Source: Streptomyces pinistramenti
GTDB lineage: Bacteria > Actinomycetota > Actinomycetes > Streptomycetales > Streptomycetaceae
Assembly: GCF_020564935.1 (NCBI RefSeq)
Contig: NZ_JAJCXB010000005.1
Coordinates: 1 to 64,000, forward strand
DNA: 64,000 nucleotides
Reading direction: 5' to 3'
In this document: positions 30,645 through 39,934 of the stretch, in pieces
How the letters are laid out: each line of letters opens with the position of its first letter
How positions within the stretch are numbered: position 1 is the first letter of the stretch
Made by a program: the position numbers and the translations under genes
Notes under the pieces: generated by a model
The model's database searches: none
The model's input: only the letters and a program-made list of their open reading frames with translations
Told to the model about the DNA's origin: nothing

Positions 30645-31829
30645 CTATCGGGCGGCAGGTTGCCGGGCGGCGGGGTAGTCGTCGGCGGAGCGGGAGCCGG
30701 GGCCGTCGGGGCCCGGGACGGCCGGGCGGGCGTTCCGTGCGTCCGCGATGCGGGGGCGGGGGGAGCTGCGGGGCCGGGTCTGTGTGAGGGCGGCGCCGGC
30801 CAGGACGATGACGGCACCGACCGGAGTGTTCCAGCTCAACTGCTCGTCCAGGAGCGCCACCCCGGCGGCCGTGGCGATCACGGGGATGAAATAGGTGACC
30901 ATCTGCGCGGTGGTCGGGCCGATCTCCGCAACCAGTCCGTACTGGAGCAGGAAGGCGATGCCGGTGCCGAGGGCGCCGAGGGCGAAGACGGCCAGTACGG
31001 GCCAGAGCGGGTAGGAGGCGGGTGCGGAGGTGAACAGCGGGGTCACCACGGCGAGTTGCAGCGTGGCCAGCAGCAGCTGCGTGCTGGACATGGACAGGTG
31101 GGAGTCCCGGGCGCCGCCCAGCGTGCGGCGGACGTAGATCCAGCCGATCGGGTAGCTGAGTGCGGCGCCGAGCGCCATGGCCGTGCCCGCCGGGTCCGTG
31201 CCGGTGAAGCCCTGCCAGATGCCGAGCACCGTGAGCACGCCCAGGAAGCCGACACCCAGACCGGCGACCCGGCGCCGGGTGGGACGGTCCTCCGACAGGG
31301 CGACCAGCGACAGGGCCATGCCCCACAGGGGCGAGGTCGCGTTGCAGATGCCGGCCAGGGTCGACGGGATCGTCAGCTCGGCATAGGCGAAGAGGGAGAA
31401 CGGGAGGGCGTTGAGGAGGAATGCGGCGACCGTCAGATGTGCCCAGGTCCGTGCGGAGCGCGGCAGCCGTTGGCGCTTGGCGGCGAGCACCGCAAGCAGC
31501 ACCGCGGCGCCGAACCCCACCCGTCCCAGCGTGACCTGAAGCGGTGCGAACCCCTGGTTGCCCACCTTGACGAAGAGAAAGCTGAAGCCCCAGACCACCA
31601 CGAGGACGGCGAAGCGGAACCGCCATCCGAAGGCGCGGCGCCGGGCCGGAGCCGCCCCGGGAGCGTCCGCGGATGCCGGTGTGCCGATGGTGCGGCCAGC
31701 GGCCCCGGTGGCCGCCGCCGTTTTCGGGAGCGCGTCCCCGGTGATGTCGGTGGCGGTTCCGGTGGCGGTCAGGTCCGGAGGTGGGGCGGGGGAGGTGGCG
31801 GTGTCGGCTGTGCCGGAGGCGGTGCTCAT
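30645..31829 (-). CDS. EamA family (DMT superfamily) transporter
   Basis: This is a 394-aa membrane protein. A long Ala/Thr/Pro-rich cytoplasmic tail (1-68) is followed by ten predicted transmembrane helices in two EamA repeats (FAVLVVVWGFSFLFVKVG; TAMALGAALSYPIGWIYVRR; ATAAGVALLDEQLSW) and a Pro/Arg-rich tail. It probably exports a small metabolite. It is divergent from the LysR gene at 31905 with a 75-bp gap, the usual layout of a LysR-controlled exporter. The substrate is unknown. Confidence 0.85.
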   Translation of the reverse strand: MSTASGTADTATSPAPPPDLTATGTATDITGDALPKTAAATGAAGRTIGTPASADAPGAAPARRRAFGWRFRFAVLVVVWGFSFLFVKVGNQGFAPLQVTLGRVGFGAAVLLAVLAAKRQRLPRSARTWAHLTVAAFLLNALPFSLFAYAELTIPSTLAGICNATSPLWGMALSLVALSEDRPTRRRVAGLGVGFLGVLTVLGIWQGFTGTDPAGTAMALGAALSYPIGWIYVRRTLGGARDSHLSMSSTQLLLATLQLAVVTPLFTSAPASYPLWPVLAVFALGALGTGIAFLLQYGLVAEIGPTTAQMVTYFIPVIATAAGVALLDEQLSWNTPVGAVIVLAGAALTQTRPRSSPRPRIADARNARPAVPGPDGPGSRSADDYPAARQPAAR

Positions 31830-31854
31830 GCCGTCTACGATGCTGGGCCCTCAT

Positions 31855-31871
31855 CTCGTAGCACAAGCGAG
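31855..31871. promoter_or_regulatory. Possible LysR binding site
   Basis: The 17-bp element ctcgtagcacaagcgag has inverted ends (ctcg / cgag) and contains T-N11-A spacing. It lies in the 75-bp gap shared by the divergent exporter and LysR genes. A possible -10 (TAGCAT, 31892-31897) precedes the LysR GTG by 7 nt, so that transcript may be leaderless. Confidence 0.35.
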
Positions 31872-31904
31872 AATTACTGGCAGGTATCGCTTAGCATTGC
31901 TTAC

Positions 31905-32813
31905 GTGTTGAATCTTGATCGCCTACGCACGCTCCACGCGGTGGCGCGGCACGGCTCGGTGGGTGCGGCGGCCGACAGCCTGCATGTGACGACCTCGGCG
32001 GTCTCCCAGCAGATCGCCAAGCTGGAGCGGGAAACCGGGCAGCAGCTGCTGGCGAAGTACGGGCGGGGCGTCCGCCTCACGGACGCCGGCCGGTTGCTCG
32101 CCGACCACGCGGCCCGCATCCTCTCCCAGGTCGAACTGGCACAGGCCGAGCTGGAGGCGCACCGCGGCCAGGCGGTCGGCGAACTCCGCCTCGGTGCCTT
32201 CCCCACCGCAGCCCGCGGCCTCTTCCCGGCCGCCCTCGCCACCCTCCGTCGCGCCCACCCGCAACTGCGCGTTCGGCTCACCGAGATGGAGCCGGACGAG
32301 TCGGTGCGGAGCGTGGTGCGCGGCGATATCGATCTGGCCGTGGTCCTGGACTGGTACAACCGCCCCCTGCCGCTGCCCGATGGGCTGGCGAAGGCGCCGC
32401 TCCTGGACGATCCTGCCGATGTGGCCATGCCCGCGGATCACGCGCTGGCGCACCGCCGTTCGGTGGACCTGGAGGACTTCGCCGACGACGAGTGGATCTC
32501 CTGGCCGCAGGGCGAGTTCTGCCACGACTGGCTGATGTTCACACTCCGCAGCAAGGGCATCGAGCCCCGCATCGCGCACATGGCCGAGGAGCACCACACC
32601 CAACTCGCCTTCATCGCGGCCGGGTTGGGTCTCGCCGTGGCGCCGCGCCTCGGCCGCGGACCGGTACCGGACGGCGTGAGCGTGGTACCCGTACGCCACA
32701 CCATGCGGCGCCACGTCTACGCGATCTGGCGGGCGGACGCCGACCGGAGGCCCTCGATCCGCGCCGCCGTCAGCGCACTCGGCGCGGCAGGCAAGGACGT
32801 CGAGGGAAGCTGA
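31905..32813 (+). CDS. LysR-family transcriptional regulator
   Basis: This is a 302-aa regulator. The winged helix-turn-helix is at residues 1-62 (LNLDRLRTLHAVARHGSVG, TTSAVSQQIAKLERE), and the periplasmic-binding-like effector domain at about 90-295 (LRLGAFPTAARGLFPAAL, DLAVVLDW, FIAAGLGLAVAPRLG). It probably controls the divergent EamA exporter in response to the exported metabolite (inference from layout). Start GTG 31905 gives the standard LysR N-terminus; no ribosome site is seen. Confidence 0.9.
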   Translation: MLNLDRLRTLHAVARHGSVGAAADSLHVTTSAVSQQIAKLERETGQQLLAKYGRGVRLTDAGRLLADHAARILSQVELAQAELEAHRGQAVGELRLGAFPTAARGLFPAALATLRRAHPQLRVRLTEMEPDESVRSVVRGDIDLAVVLDWYNRPLPLPDGLAKAPLLDDPADVAMPADHALAHRRSVDLEDFADDEWISWPQGEFCHDWLMFTLRSKGIEPRIAHMAEEHHTQLAFIAAGLGLAVAPRLGRGPVPDGVSVVPVRHTMRRHVYAIWRADADRRPSIRAAVSALGAAGKDVEGS

Positions 32814-32956
32814 ACGGCCCGCGGGCAGCGGCCGCGACACCACCGGCCCGGCCCACCGTGCCTTCGGCGAGCGCCCGGAAGGAGCGCCCGGAACGCACAG
32901 CGTGAACGCCCGCCACGAGCGCCCACGCGTGGCGTACGGGCGCCGGCCGTCCCGCG

Positions 32957-34471
32957 TCAGGAGCTGAGCCGGCGCTTGAGGATCTTGCCCATGTCGTTGC
33001 GGGGGAGGGCATCCAGGAAGTGGACGACGCGCGGCCGCTTGTGGGGTGCGAGCTGGCGGGCGACGTGGTCGGCGAGGTCCTCGGCGGAGGGCGGTGGGAC
33101 GCTGCCGGGACCGGATTCGACGACGATCCAGGCGACGATGCGCTCGCCCAGGTCCTCGTCAGGCTCGCCGGTGACGGCCGCCTCGGCGACCGCGGGGTGC
33201 GCCAGCAGGGCGTTCTCGATCTCGCCTGCGCCGATCTTGTAGCCGCCGCTCTTGATCAGATCCGTCGCCTTGCGGCCGACGATGCGGTAGTTGCCGCCGG
33301 CGTCCCGGATCGCCATGTCGCCGGTGCGGAACCAGCCGCCGTCGAACGCGGCGGCCGTGGCATCCGGACGGTTGAGGTACTCGACGAAGAGATTCGGGCC
33401 GCGCACCTGAATCTCGCCGACCGTCTCGCCGTCGTTCCCCTCGACCGCCTCCCCCGCGTCATCGACCAGCCGGAGATAGACCCCGGGGAGCGGCACCCCG
33501 ACCGTTCCCGTGGCCGACGGCCCGTCCGCGCGGACGCTGGTGTTCATCAGCGTCTCCGTCATGCCGTACCGCTCGACCACACGCCGGCCGGATGCCGCGG
33601 TCAGACGTTCGTGGTCGGTGAGCGGCAGCGCAGCCGATCCGGAGACCAGCAGGCGGGCGCCGGCCAGCGCCTTGGCCAGCGCCGGATCGCGGCCGGCTTC
33701 GACGGCGAGGCGGTGGTACATGGTCGGCACGCCGAAGAGCATCGTGCCGTCGCCCGACAGCTCGCGCGTGACGCCTTCGGTGGTGAACCGGCCCAGGTGG
33801 CGGACGCTGCCGCCGCGGCGCAGCGGGCCGAGGATGCCCAGGATCAGGCCGTGGACGTGGAAGAGCGGCAGGGCGTGGACGAGGACGTCGGACGCGGTCC
33901 ACTGCCAGGCGTCCTCCAGCGCATCGAGGGTGTGCGCGAGGGCCCGGCGCGGGAGGACGACGCCCTTGGGCGGGCCGGTCGTGCCGGAGGTGTAGACGAT
34001 GAGCGCCGGGGCCTCGTCACCGGGTTCGTACGGCAGGTCCGGGGGGCCCTCGCCGGTGCCGGAGGTATCCGCTGCGCCGGATCCGCCGGGTTCGCCGGCC
34101 GCTGCGGACGCCTCCTCGATGTCGATGCCGATGTCGAGGCGCGGGAGGACGTCGAGCGCGTCGGGAAGGGCGGCGCCCGGCTCGGCCAGTACGAGGGCGG
34201 GTGCGCTGTCCGTGACGATGTGCGCCAGCTCGCTCTCGCCGATCTTGGGATTCACCGGCACGGCGGGCACTCCGGCCAGCATCGCGGCGACGACGGCGAC
34301 CGACGTCTCCAGGGTCGGGGTGGCCCAGACCGCCACGCGTGTCCGCCCGGCGATCCGCTCGGCGATCGGGCCCGCGACCGCGGCGAGTTGGCGATAGCTC
34401 AGGGCGCGGTCGCCGAATCGCAGTGCGGGTGCGGGTGAACCGTCGCGCAGTGCGGGGAAGAACACGTTCAC
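32957..34471 (-). CDS. matB: Malonyl-CoA/methylmalonyl-CoA synthetase (MatB-like)
   Basis: This is a 504-aa ANL-superfamily enzyme that activates malonate, or methylmalonate, to the CoA thioester with ATP. The P-loop YTSGTTGPPKGV (about 165-176), the A5-type motif YGMTETLMNTSVRADG (about 300), GWFRTGDMA (about 380), the hinge GRKATDLIKSGGYKIGAGEIE, and the catalytic lysine near the C-terminus in NDMGKILKRRL are all present. RADG and the pattern around it are typical of the Streptomyces MatB enzymes. A 20-residue acidic insertion near 130-150 is variable. Malonyl-CoA made here could feed fatty acid or polyketide synthesis. No matA or matC homologue is adjacent. Confidence 0.85.
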   Translation of the reverse strand: MNVFFPALRDGSPAPALRFGDRALSYRQLAAVAGPIAERIAGRTRVAVWATPTLETSVAVVAAMLAGVPAVPVNPKIGESELAHIVTDSAPALVLAEPGAALPDALDVLPRLDIGIDIEEASAAAGEPGGSGAADTSGTGEGPPDLPYEPGDEAPALIVYTSGTTGPPKGVVLPRRALAHTLDALEDAWQWTASDVLVHALPLFHVHGLILGILGPLRRGGSVRHLGRFTTEGVTRELSGDGTMLFGVPTMYHRLAVEAGRDPALAKALAGARLLVSGSAALPLTDHERLTAASGRRVVERYGMTETLMNTSVRADGPSATGTVGVPLPGVYLRLVDDAGEAVEGNDGETVGEIQVRGPNLFVEYLNRPDATAAAFDGGWFRTGDMAIRDAGGNYRIVGRKATDLIKSGGYKIGAGEIENALLAHPAVAEAAVTGEPDEDLGERIVAWIVVESGPGSVPPPSAEDLADHVARQLAPHKRPRVVHFLDALPRNDMGKILKRRLSS

Positions 34472-34639
34472 CGGATCTCCTTCGTCCTCAGGCGCCCGGC
34501 GCTCACGGCCGTGGCGATCCGCCCCGCACGCCTGACGACGCGGTACGGGCTCTCTTGCTGACCTGTACCACTCTCGCAGAGACCACTGACATCGCGTCCC
34601 GCACCACCGCGCCGTGCCGCGTCCCGTGCCCCGTCCCCG

Positions 34640-35107
34640 TCACCCGGCCGGGATCTTGCGGAAGTCCCAGGAGGCCACGGAGTCCGGCACCAGGCGCAGC
34701 CAGGCGTGCCGGCCGTCGTGCGGCATCGTGTCCATCCCGAAGTACTTCGCCGCGAACAGCCGCTCCGGAGCATCGAGTTCGGGGCAGCGCTCTCCCGTAC
34801 GGGGTGCCTCCCCGACGAAGGCGGCGCGGCCGGACAGCTCGACGCCGCGCAGCTCCCCGTAGTCGTCGCCGTCATCCACGACGACCGCGATCCTCGGGTC
34901 CTTCCGGAGCTGGGCCCACCGCTTGCTGCGGGTGATCGAATAGAGCCACAGCGCGCTGCCGTCCCAGACGAACCACAGGGCTCCGACGTGTGGGGCGCCG
35001 TCCCCGCCGACCGTCGCGACCCGGCAGGTCCGCTGTACGGCGAGGAAGGCGTCGCGCTCGCCGTCCGTCAGCATGATCCGGCGCCCGCGCCGTTGTGTCC
35101 CGGCCAT
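34640..35107 (-). CDS. PNPOx family (F420/FMN split-barrel) protein
   Basis: This is a 155-aa single-domain split-barrel protein: LTDGERDAFLAVQRTCRVATVG, HVGALWFVWDGSALWLYS, SKRWAQLRKDPRIAVVVDDG and VRLVPDSVASWDF-like C-terminal strand. The SKRW.LR.DPR.A segment is typical of F420-binding PNPOx-like reductases of actinobacteria. The substrate is unknown. ATG 35107 was chosen; a longer frame to 35167 has no ribosome site, and ATG 35074 is an alternative. It stands alone between matB and the divergent isochorismatase-like gene. Confidence 0.8.
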   Translation of the reverse strand: MAGTQRRGRRIMLTDGERDAFLAVQRTCRVATVGGDGAPHVGALWFVWDGSALWLYSITRSKRWAQLRKDPRIAVVVDDGDDYGELRGVELSGRAAFVGEAPRTGERCPELDAPERLFAAKYFGMDTMPHDGRHAWLRLVPDSVASWDFRKIPAG

Positions 35108-35303
35108 CCGCCCGCACCTCCACCCTGCGGCCCGGCCGCCCGGCCCGCTCATCCGCTGCACCGCCATGGAAACTGACTAGGTGTCAGGAATCATGAAGCC
35201 TCTTCCCCTTGTGCGCAATGGCCGCTAGCCTCGCGCGCCTCCAGCAGCCCCTGTCCACCGTCGTGGACGGACACCGCAGGCAGGACGCCACAGAGGGAGA
35301 ACC

Positions 35304-35954
35304 ATGCCCACGGACCCCCGGCTCATCGAGCAACTGGACCCGGACACCACGGTGCTGCTCACCGTCGAATGCCAGCGCGGGGTGGTGGGTCAGGACAGCG
35401 CGCTCCCCGAACTCGCCGCCGCGGCACGGGAGTCGGGCGCCCTGGACAACGTCGCGCGGCTGACCACCGCCGCCCACGACGCCGGGGTCCAGGTGCTGCA
35501 CGCCGTCGCCGTGCGCCGCCCCGACGGCCGCGGCGCCGGCCGCAACGCCCGCCTCTTCCGGGCAGCCGGTCGCCTCCCCGTCCAGCAGACCATCGGGACG
35601 GCAGCCGTCCGCGTCGCCGACCCGATCCCGGTCTCCGAGGACGACCTGGTGGTGCAACGCCTCCACGGACTGTCGCCGGTCGCCGGAACGGGTGTGGACG
35701 CGCTGCTGCGCAATGCCGGCTGCCGCACGCTCGTCATCACCGGCGTCTCGGCCAACGTGGCGATCCCCAACGCCGTGTTCGACGCGGTCAACCTCGGCTA
35801 CACGGCCGTCGTCCCCGCGGACGCCATTGCCGGAGTGCCCGCCGACTACACCCCCGTGATGGTCCGCAACACGCTCGCCCTGGTGGCCACCGTGACCCGC
35901 ACCGACGACGTCCTGACCTGCTGGGGTCGGGCCCGGCCTGCCGGGCTCACCTAG
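35304..35954 (+). CDS. Isochorismatase-fold protein lacking the catalytic triad
   Basis: This is a 216-aa protein with the cysteine-hydrolase (isochorismatase-like) fold. All three catalytic positions are changed. The N-terminal Asp is Glu22 (VLLTVECQRGVVG), the Lys is Gln118 (DDLVVQRLHG), and the nucleophilic Cys is Ala153 (GVSANVAIPNAVFDAVNLGY). The fold-defining segments, including the cis-peptide region SANVAIP, are intact, so this is probably a folded non-hydrolytic relative. Its role is unknown; ligand binding or an altered chemistry are possible. The start has ggagaa 5 nt upstream. Confidence 0.75.
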   Translation: MPTDPRLIEQLDPDTTVLLTVECQRGVVGQDSALPELAAAARESGALDNVARLTTAAHDAGVQVLHAVAVRRPDGRGAGRNARLFRAAGRLPVQQTIGTAAVRVADPIPVSEDDLVVQRLHGLSPVAGTGVDALLRNAGCRTLVITGVSANVAIPNAVFDAVNLGYTAVVPADAIAGVPADYTPVMVRNTLALVATVTRTDDVLTCWGRARPAGLT

Positions 35955-36341
35955 GGGTCACGAACTCCTCGATCCGGGCGGGCGGCGGCATGGCCGGGAG
36001 TGTCGTTGCTGAAGGGGGCCTCGCCGGGTTCGGCGCCGATGGGGGTAGCCGGGCTAGTAGGAGAGGAAGACGGCGTCCGCGATGTCCAGGAGACCGGCGT
36101 CGGGCATCCGGGTACGCGACTGTGGCCAGGCGTTGCTGACGACCCGCCGGCGTCGATCAAGACCGCCGGACTGTCGCTGCATGCCGTCGTCCGCGCCCGG
36201 TCGTGGTCTCCCCGGTGGCCGGACGGGCGGTGTGGCCGGCTGGGGCGCGAGGAGGTGAGCCTGCCCGGCAGAGGGGCGGAGTTCCCTGGTGTGCAAGGGA
36301 GTTCCGGCGGCCTCTGCCGGGACGGCCCGCTGTGGATGCGG
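35955..36341. other. Gene-free stretch
   Basis: About 390 bases lie between the isochorismatase-like gene and the secreted DUF4232 protein. An 80-codon minus-strand frame (36054-36296) has no ribosome site, mixed composition and no recognisable product. The area may contain traces of a decayed gene, but I cannot support one. Confidence 0.4.
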
Positions 36342-36893
36342 TTACCAGGTGTAGACGATCCGGGGGTTGGTCACCCAGTAGCTGTTGGCGACGGTGTCAT
36401 CGACGTACACCGGGGCGCCGGGGAGTGCCACGCCGGCGCTGGAAGCACCGGCCGGGGCGCCGGGGAGGGTGACCTTGAGCTTCTTGGTCTGGTAGCCGTG
36501 GTTGCCGTCGCCGCTGGTGTGGATGGCGGCGTAGGCGCTGTGGCCCGGCTTGACCTTCACCGCGCCACGCGGCTTCGTCGACTTGTCAATCTTGGCAGGG
36601 GACTTGGCGGAGCCGAAGCGCAGCTGCGGGTACTTGTACGCGACGCAGGTCTTCTTGGAGTGGTTGGTGAGGGAGAGCCGGTAGGTGTTGATGGGCTCAC
36701 GTATCGCTTCGACCTTCAGCGACACGTTCTTGACGCTGCACGCCGGGGTGCCGGCGAGCGTGGTGGCGCCCTTGGCCGTACTGGCCTGCGCGGCGCCGCC
36801 GCTGAAGGCGGTCAGCGACACCGCAGCGACGGCGGCGAGCCCGGTGGATGCGAGGCGCAGGGCGCGGGTCCTGCGGGTGGTGGTACGCGGCAT
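36342..36893 (-). CDS. Secreted DUF4232 domain protein
   Basis: This is a 183-aa exported protein. The signal peptide has a twin-basic N-terminus (RTTTRRTRALRLAS), a hydrophobic core (TGLAAVAAVSLTAFSGG) and an AQA-S cleavage site near residue 38. The mature part is a DUF4232-type beta-sandwich (ACSVKNVSLKV, YRLSLTNHSKKTCVAYKYPQL, WVTNPRIVYTW) with two cysteines that could form a disulphide. The function is unknown. The ATG at 36893 has aggga upstream; an earlier start at 36950 would put 19 residues before the signal. Confidence 0.8.
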   Translation of the reverse strand: MPRTTTRRTRALRLASTGLAAVAAVSLTAFSGGAAQASTAKGATTLAGTPACSVKNVSLKVEAIREPINTYRLSLTNHSKKTCVAYKYPQLRFGSAKSPAKIDKSTKPRGAVKVKPGHSAYAAIHTSGDGNHGYQTKKLKVTLPGAPAGASSAGVALPGAPVYVDDTVANSYWVTNPRIVYTW

Positions 36894-37055
36894 GAAGACA
36901 TCCCTGGTGGACAACGGATGGGCCCACGCAGCGTATCCATAGTTGATCATGCACCGCTCACGGCAATCTCATGCTCCGCTCAAGAACCGGCCGGGTGGGT
37001 GACCGAACCAGCCGTGGGTGCATGGGAGTTGGTCATTCCCTGGGCTCGGGGATCC

Positions 37056-37325
37056 CTAATCGGCCCGCGTCAGGCGGGCGATATGGGCGCGGTACGCGGA
37101 GATCTCGGCCTCGGTGAGCGCAAGGCGGCCGGGGCCCGGCTGGTGGGCGGGCAGCTCGGTCGCCTGGGCCATGGCGCGGTAGAGCGGGCCGGGGAGGTTC
37201 AGCAGCAGCTGGCCCTGCTCGGCCGTCTCGATCACCATCCATGAGTCCGCGGTGTCGTCGTGGACATCGGCGGCCCCGATGGTGCTGACAGCGGTCACGG
37301 TCAAAACCGGTGGAATGTCGCTCAT
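37056..37325 (-). CDS. Conserved hypothetical protein
   Basis: This is an 89-aa soluble protein (MSDIPPVLTVTAV..., WMVIETAEQGQLLLNLPGPLYRAMA, ISAYRAHIARLTRAD) without recognised domain. Codon usage is typical of the host. The ATG follows an aggcaggtggg site. It lies about 75 nt before the stop of the MraY-like gene on the same strand, probably as a distal gene of that unit. Confidence 0.55.
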   Translation of the reverse strand: MSDIPPVLTVTAVSTIGAADVHDDTADSWMVIETAEQGQLLLNLPGPLYRAMAQATELPAHQPGPGRLALTEAEISAYRAHIARLTRAD

Positions 37326-37401
37326 GCCCACCTGCCTACCAGCACTCGCCCGCCTCGGCGAGTCGTAGCCGCCCGCCGTACGCGGGGTACGGGCGGTGGT
37401 C

Positions 37402-38586
37402 CTAGGCCGTGCCGTCCGTACGGTCCGTGTGCCGGCAGCGCGCCGAAACCAGGCGTTCGGCCCAGCGTGGCAGCCGTGGGGAGATTCCCGGCAGCAGGAG
37501 CAGGACGAGGCCGGCCGCGCTCAGGAGCACCAGGCACGAGACGATCCAGAAGCTGGTGTTGCGCACCGAGTACGCGACGGCGCCGAAGGCGATGAGGCCG
37601 GACCAGAAGTACATGATCAGGACCGACCTGCGGTGCGAGTGGCCGATGCCGAGGAGCCGGTGGTGGAGATGGCCGCGGTCGGCGGCGAAGGGTGAGCGGC
37701 CGTGCCAGGTGCGGCGTACGAAGGCCAGGACGAGGTCGGCCAGCGGGAGTGCGATCACGGTCAGCGGCAGCAGCAGCGGGATGTACACCGGCACCATCGC
37801 GTGCACCGCCGCGCGCTCGGTGCCGAACAGCTTCAGCGCGTCCGGATCCACCCGGCCGGTGGCGGTGATGGCACAGCCAGCCATCACCAGGCCGATGAGC
37901 ATGGATCCGGAGTCGCCCATGAAGATCCGGGCCGGGTGCAGGTTGTGCGGGAGGAACCCCAGGCACATCCCCATCAGGACCGCGGAGAACAGGGTGGCGG
38001 GGGCGGCGGCCTCGATACCGTGCCCGTACCAGAGCCGGTAGGCGTACAGGAAGAACGCGGCGGCGGCGATGCAGACCATGCCGGCGGCCAGGCCGTCGAG
38101 GCCGTCGACGAAATTGACGGCGTTGAGGGTGATGACGATCAGGGCGACGGTCAGCAGTGTGCCCACCGTGTCGTTGAGGAAGACCGTGCCGACACCGGGG
38201 ATGGGCAGCCACATGATCCGCAGGCCCTGCTGCACCATCACACCCGCCGCGATCAGCTGCCCGCCGAGCTTGATGACCGCGTCGATCTCGAACTTGTCGT
38301 CGAGCACCCCGACCAGCCAGATCAGCACGGCGCCGGACAGCAGCGCCTGCGGCTCCTTCACCTCGAAGACGCTCTGGAGATGGGGCAGCCGCGAGGCGAT
38401 GACAAGGCCGGCGCACAGGCCGCCGAACATCGCGATGCCGCCGAGGCGCGGCGTGGGTTCATGGTGCACATCGCGCGCCCGTATCTCCGGCATCGCGCCG
38501 ACCGTGATGGCGAACTTCCGCGCCGGCCCGGTCAGGAGGTAGGTGACCGCGGCCGTGACGCACAACGTCAACAGGTACTCACGCAC
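37402..38586 (-). CDS. MraY/WecA-family phosphoglycosyltransferase
   Basis: This is a 394-aa membrane enzyme with about eleven hydrophobic segments. It should transfer a sugar-1-phosphate (GlcNAc-1-P or similar) from UDP-sugar to polyprenyl phosphate, the first step of wall teichoic acid, arabinogalactan-like or capsule synthesis. The catalytic motifs [38 protein letters not shown] and [19 protein letters not shown] are intact. GTG 38586 ([10 protein letters not shown]) has gagg 6 nt upstream and matches the usual N-terminus; an extension to 38628 is possible. Most Streptomyces have such a gene beside the ATP synthase operon; this one stands in another setting and may be a second copy. Confidence 0.8.
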   Translation of the reverse strand: MREYLLTLCVTAAVTYLLTGPARKFAITVGAMPEIRARDVHHEPTPRLGGIAMFGGLCAGLVIASRLPHLQSVFEVKEPQALLSGAVLIWLVGVLDDKFEIDAVIKLGGQLIAAGVMVQQGLRIMWLPIPGVGTVFLNDTVGTLLTVALIVITLNAVNFVDGLDGLAAGMVCIAAAAFFLYAYRLWYGHGIEAAAPATLFSAVLMGMCLGFLPHNLHPARIFMGDSGSMLIGLVMAGCAITATGRVDPDALKLFGTERAAVHAMVPVYIPLLLPLTVIALPLADLVLAFVRRTWHGRSPFAADRGHLHHRLLGIGHSHRRSVLIMYFWSGLIAFGAVAYSVRNTSFWIVSCLVLLSAAGLVLLLLPGISPRLPRWAERLVSARCRHTDRTDGTA

Positions 38587-38723
38587 GGGCTGCCTCAAGG
38601 TGTCGCGGGCGGTCACGGCTTCCCCCACCTTATGCAGGCGGCCGCCGCGCGCGGGGCGGCGGGTGTGGCGGGAACCGGACGCCAGCCTGCCCCGGACGGC
38701 CCCGTTCCGGGAGAATCCCCGTC

Positions 38724-39896
38724 ATGGGTCATGACTTCGGGAACTACGGGAACGAGATCTACCTCGACGGGTTGCGCGGTGTCACGCCGCGCTTCCCGAT
38801 GACCGCGGCGGAGTGGGCGGCCAAGGCGCAGGCCGCGCTGCCGCCGTCGGTGTGGTCGTACGTCGCGGGCGGCGCGGGCGACGAGCACACCCAGCGCACC
38901 AACGTGACGGCCTTCAGCCGCTGGGGGCTGATCCCGCGGATGTTCGTCGGCGCCGCGCAACGTGACCTGACCGTCGACCTGTTCGGGATGACGCTGCCCT
39001 CGCCGCTGTTCATGGCGCCCATCGGGGTCCTCGGCATCTGTGCCCAGGACGGCCACGGAGACCTCGCCACCGCACGGGCGGCCGCCCGCACCGGCGTCCC
39101 CATGGTCGCCTCGACGCTGTCCGCCGACCCGATGGAGGACGTCGCCGCGCAGTACGGCGACACCCCGGGCTTCTTCCAGCTCTACACGCCCACCGACCGC
39201 GATCTGGCCGAGAGCCTGGTGCACCGCGCGGAGCGGTCCGGCTTCAAGGGCATCGTCGTCACCCTCGACACCTGGCTCACCGGCTGGCGCCCCCGCGACC
39301 TGTCCACCGCCAACTTCCCGCAGCTGCGCGGCCATTGTCTGACCAACTACACCAGCGACCCGGTCTTCCGCGCCGCGCTGTCCCGTACGCCGGAAGAGGA
39401 CCTCCAGGCCGCGGTCCTCCGCTGGGCGCAGCTCTTCGGCAATCCGCTGACCTGGGACGACCTGCCCTGGCTGCGGTCGCTCACCTCGCTGCCGCTGATA
39501 GTGAAGGGCCTGTGCCACCCCGAGGACGTACGCCGCGCCAAGGACGGCGGCGTGGACGGCATCTACTGCTCCAACCACGGCGGCCGCCAGGCCAACGGCG
39601 GGCTGCCCGCGCTCGACGCGCTGCCCGGCGTGGTGGAGGCCGCCGACGGGCTGCCCGTCCTGTTCGACTCCGGTGTCCGCAGCGGCGCCGACATCGTCAA
39701 GGCCATCGCACTCGGCGCCACCGCCGTCGGCGTCGGCCGCCCCTACGCCCACGGCCTCGCCATCGGCGGCACCGACGGCGTCGAGCACGTCCTGCGCTCC
39801 CTGCTGGCCGAAGCCGACCTGACCATGGCCGTCGACGGCTATCCCACACTCGCCGACCTGACGCCGTCGGCGCTTCGGCAGGTCACCGGAGGGTGA
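38724..39896 (+). CDS. FMN-dependent 2-hydroxyacid oxidase (lactate 2-monooxygenase-like)
   Basis: This is a 390-aa TIM-barrel flavoenzyme of the lactate oxidase/glycolate oxidase group. The FMN and substrate residues appear in [10 protein letters not shown] (about 47), [10 protein letters not shown] (about 93), [13 protein letters not shown] (catalytic-face Lys), [14 protein letters not shown] (catalytic His and Arg) and [16 protein letters not shown]. The SNHGGRQ and [12 protein letters not shown] signatures favour the lactate 2-monooxygenase subgroup, which turns L-lactate to acetate and CO2. The start ATG 38724 is well placed for the family. It converges with a uracil-DNA glycosylase gene. 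Confidence 0.85.
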   Translation: MGHDFGNYGNEIYLDGLRGVTPRFPMTAAEWAAKAQAALPPSVWSYVAGGAGDEHTQRTNVTAFSRWGLIPRMFVGAAQRDLTVDLFGMTLPSPLFMAPIGVLGICAQDGHGDLATARAAARTGVPMVASTLSADPMEDVAAQYGDTPGFFQLYTPTDRDLAESLVHRAERSGFKGIVVTLDTWLTGWRPRDLSTANFPQLRGHCLTNYTSDPVFRAALSRTPEEDLQAAVLRWAQLFGNPLTWDDLPWLRSLTSLPLIVKGLCHPEDVRRAKDGGVDGIYCSNHGGRQANGGLPALDALPGVVEAADGLPVLFDSGVRSGADIVKAIALGATAVGVGRPYAHGLAIGGTDGVEHVLRSLLAEADLTMAVDGYPTLADLTPSALRQVTGG

Positions 39897-39902
39897 GACG
39901 GC

Positions 39903-39934
39903 CGGGCCCGCCGCTCTCTCACGCGGCGGGCCCG
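39903..39934. terminator. Bidirectional terminator
   Basis: A perfect 12-bp inverted repeat (cgggcccgccgc / gcggcgggcccg) with an 8-nt loop lies between the convergent oxidase and glycosylase genes. The right arm overlaps the last codons of the glycosylase. Confidence 0.7.

Noticed and set aside
36054..36296. An 80-residue minus-strand frame
   Set aside because: There is no ribosome site and no recognisable motif.
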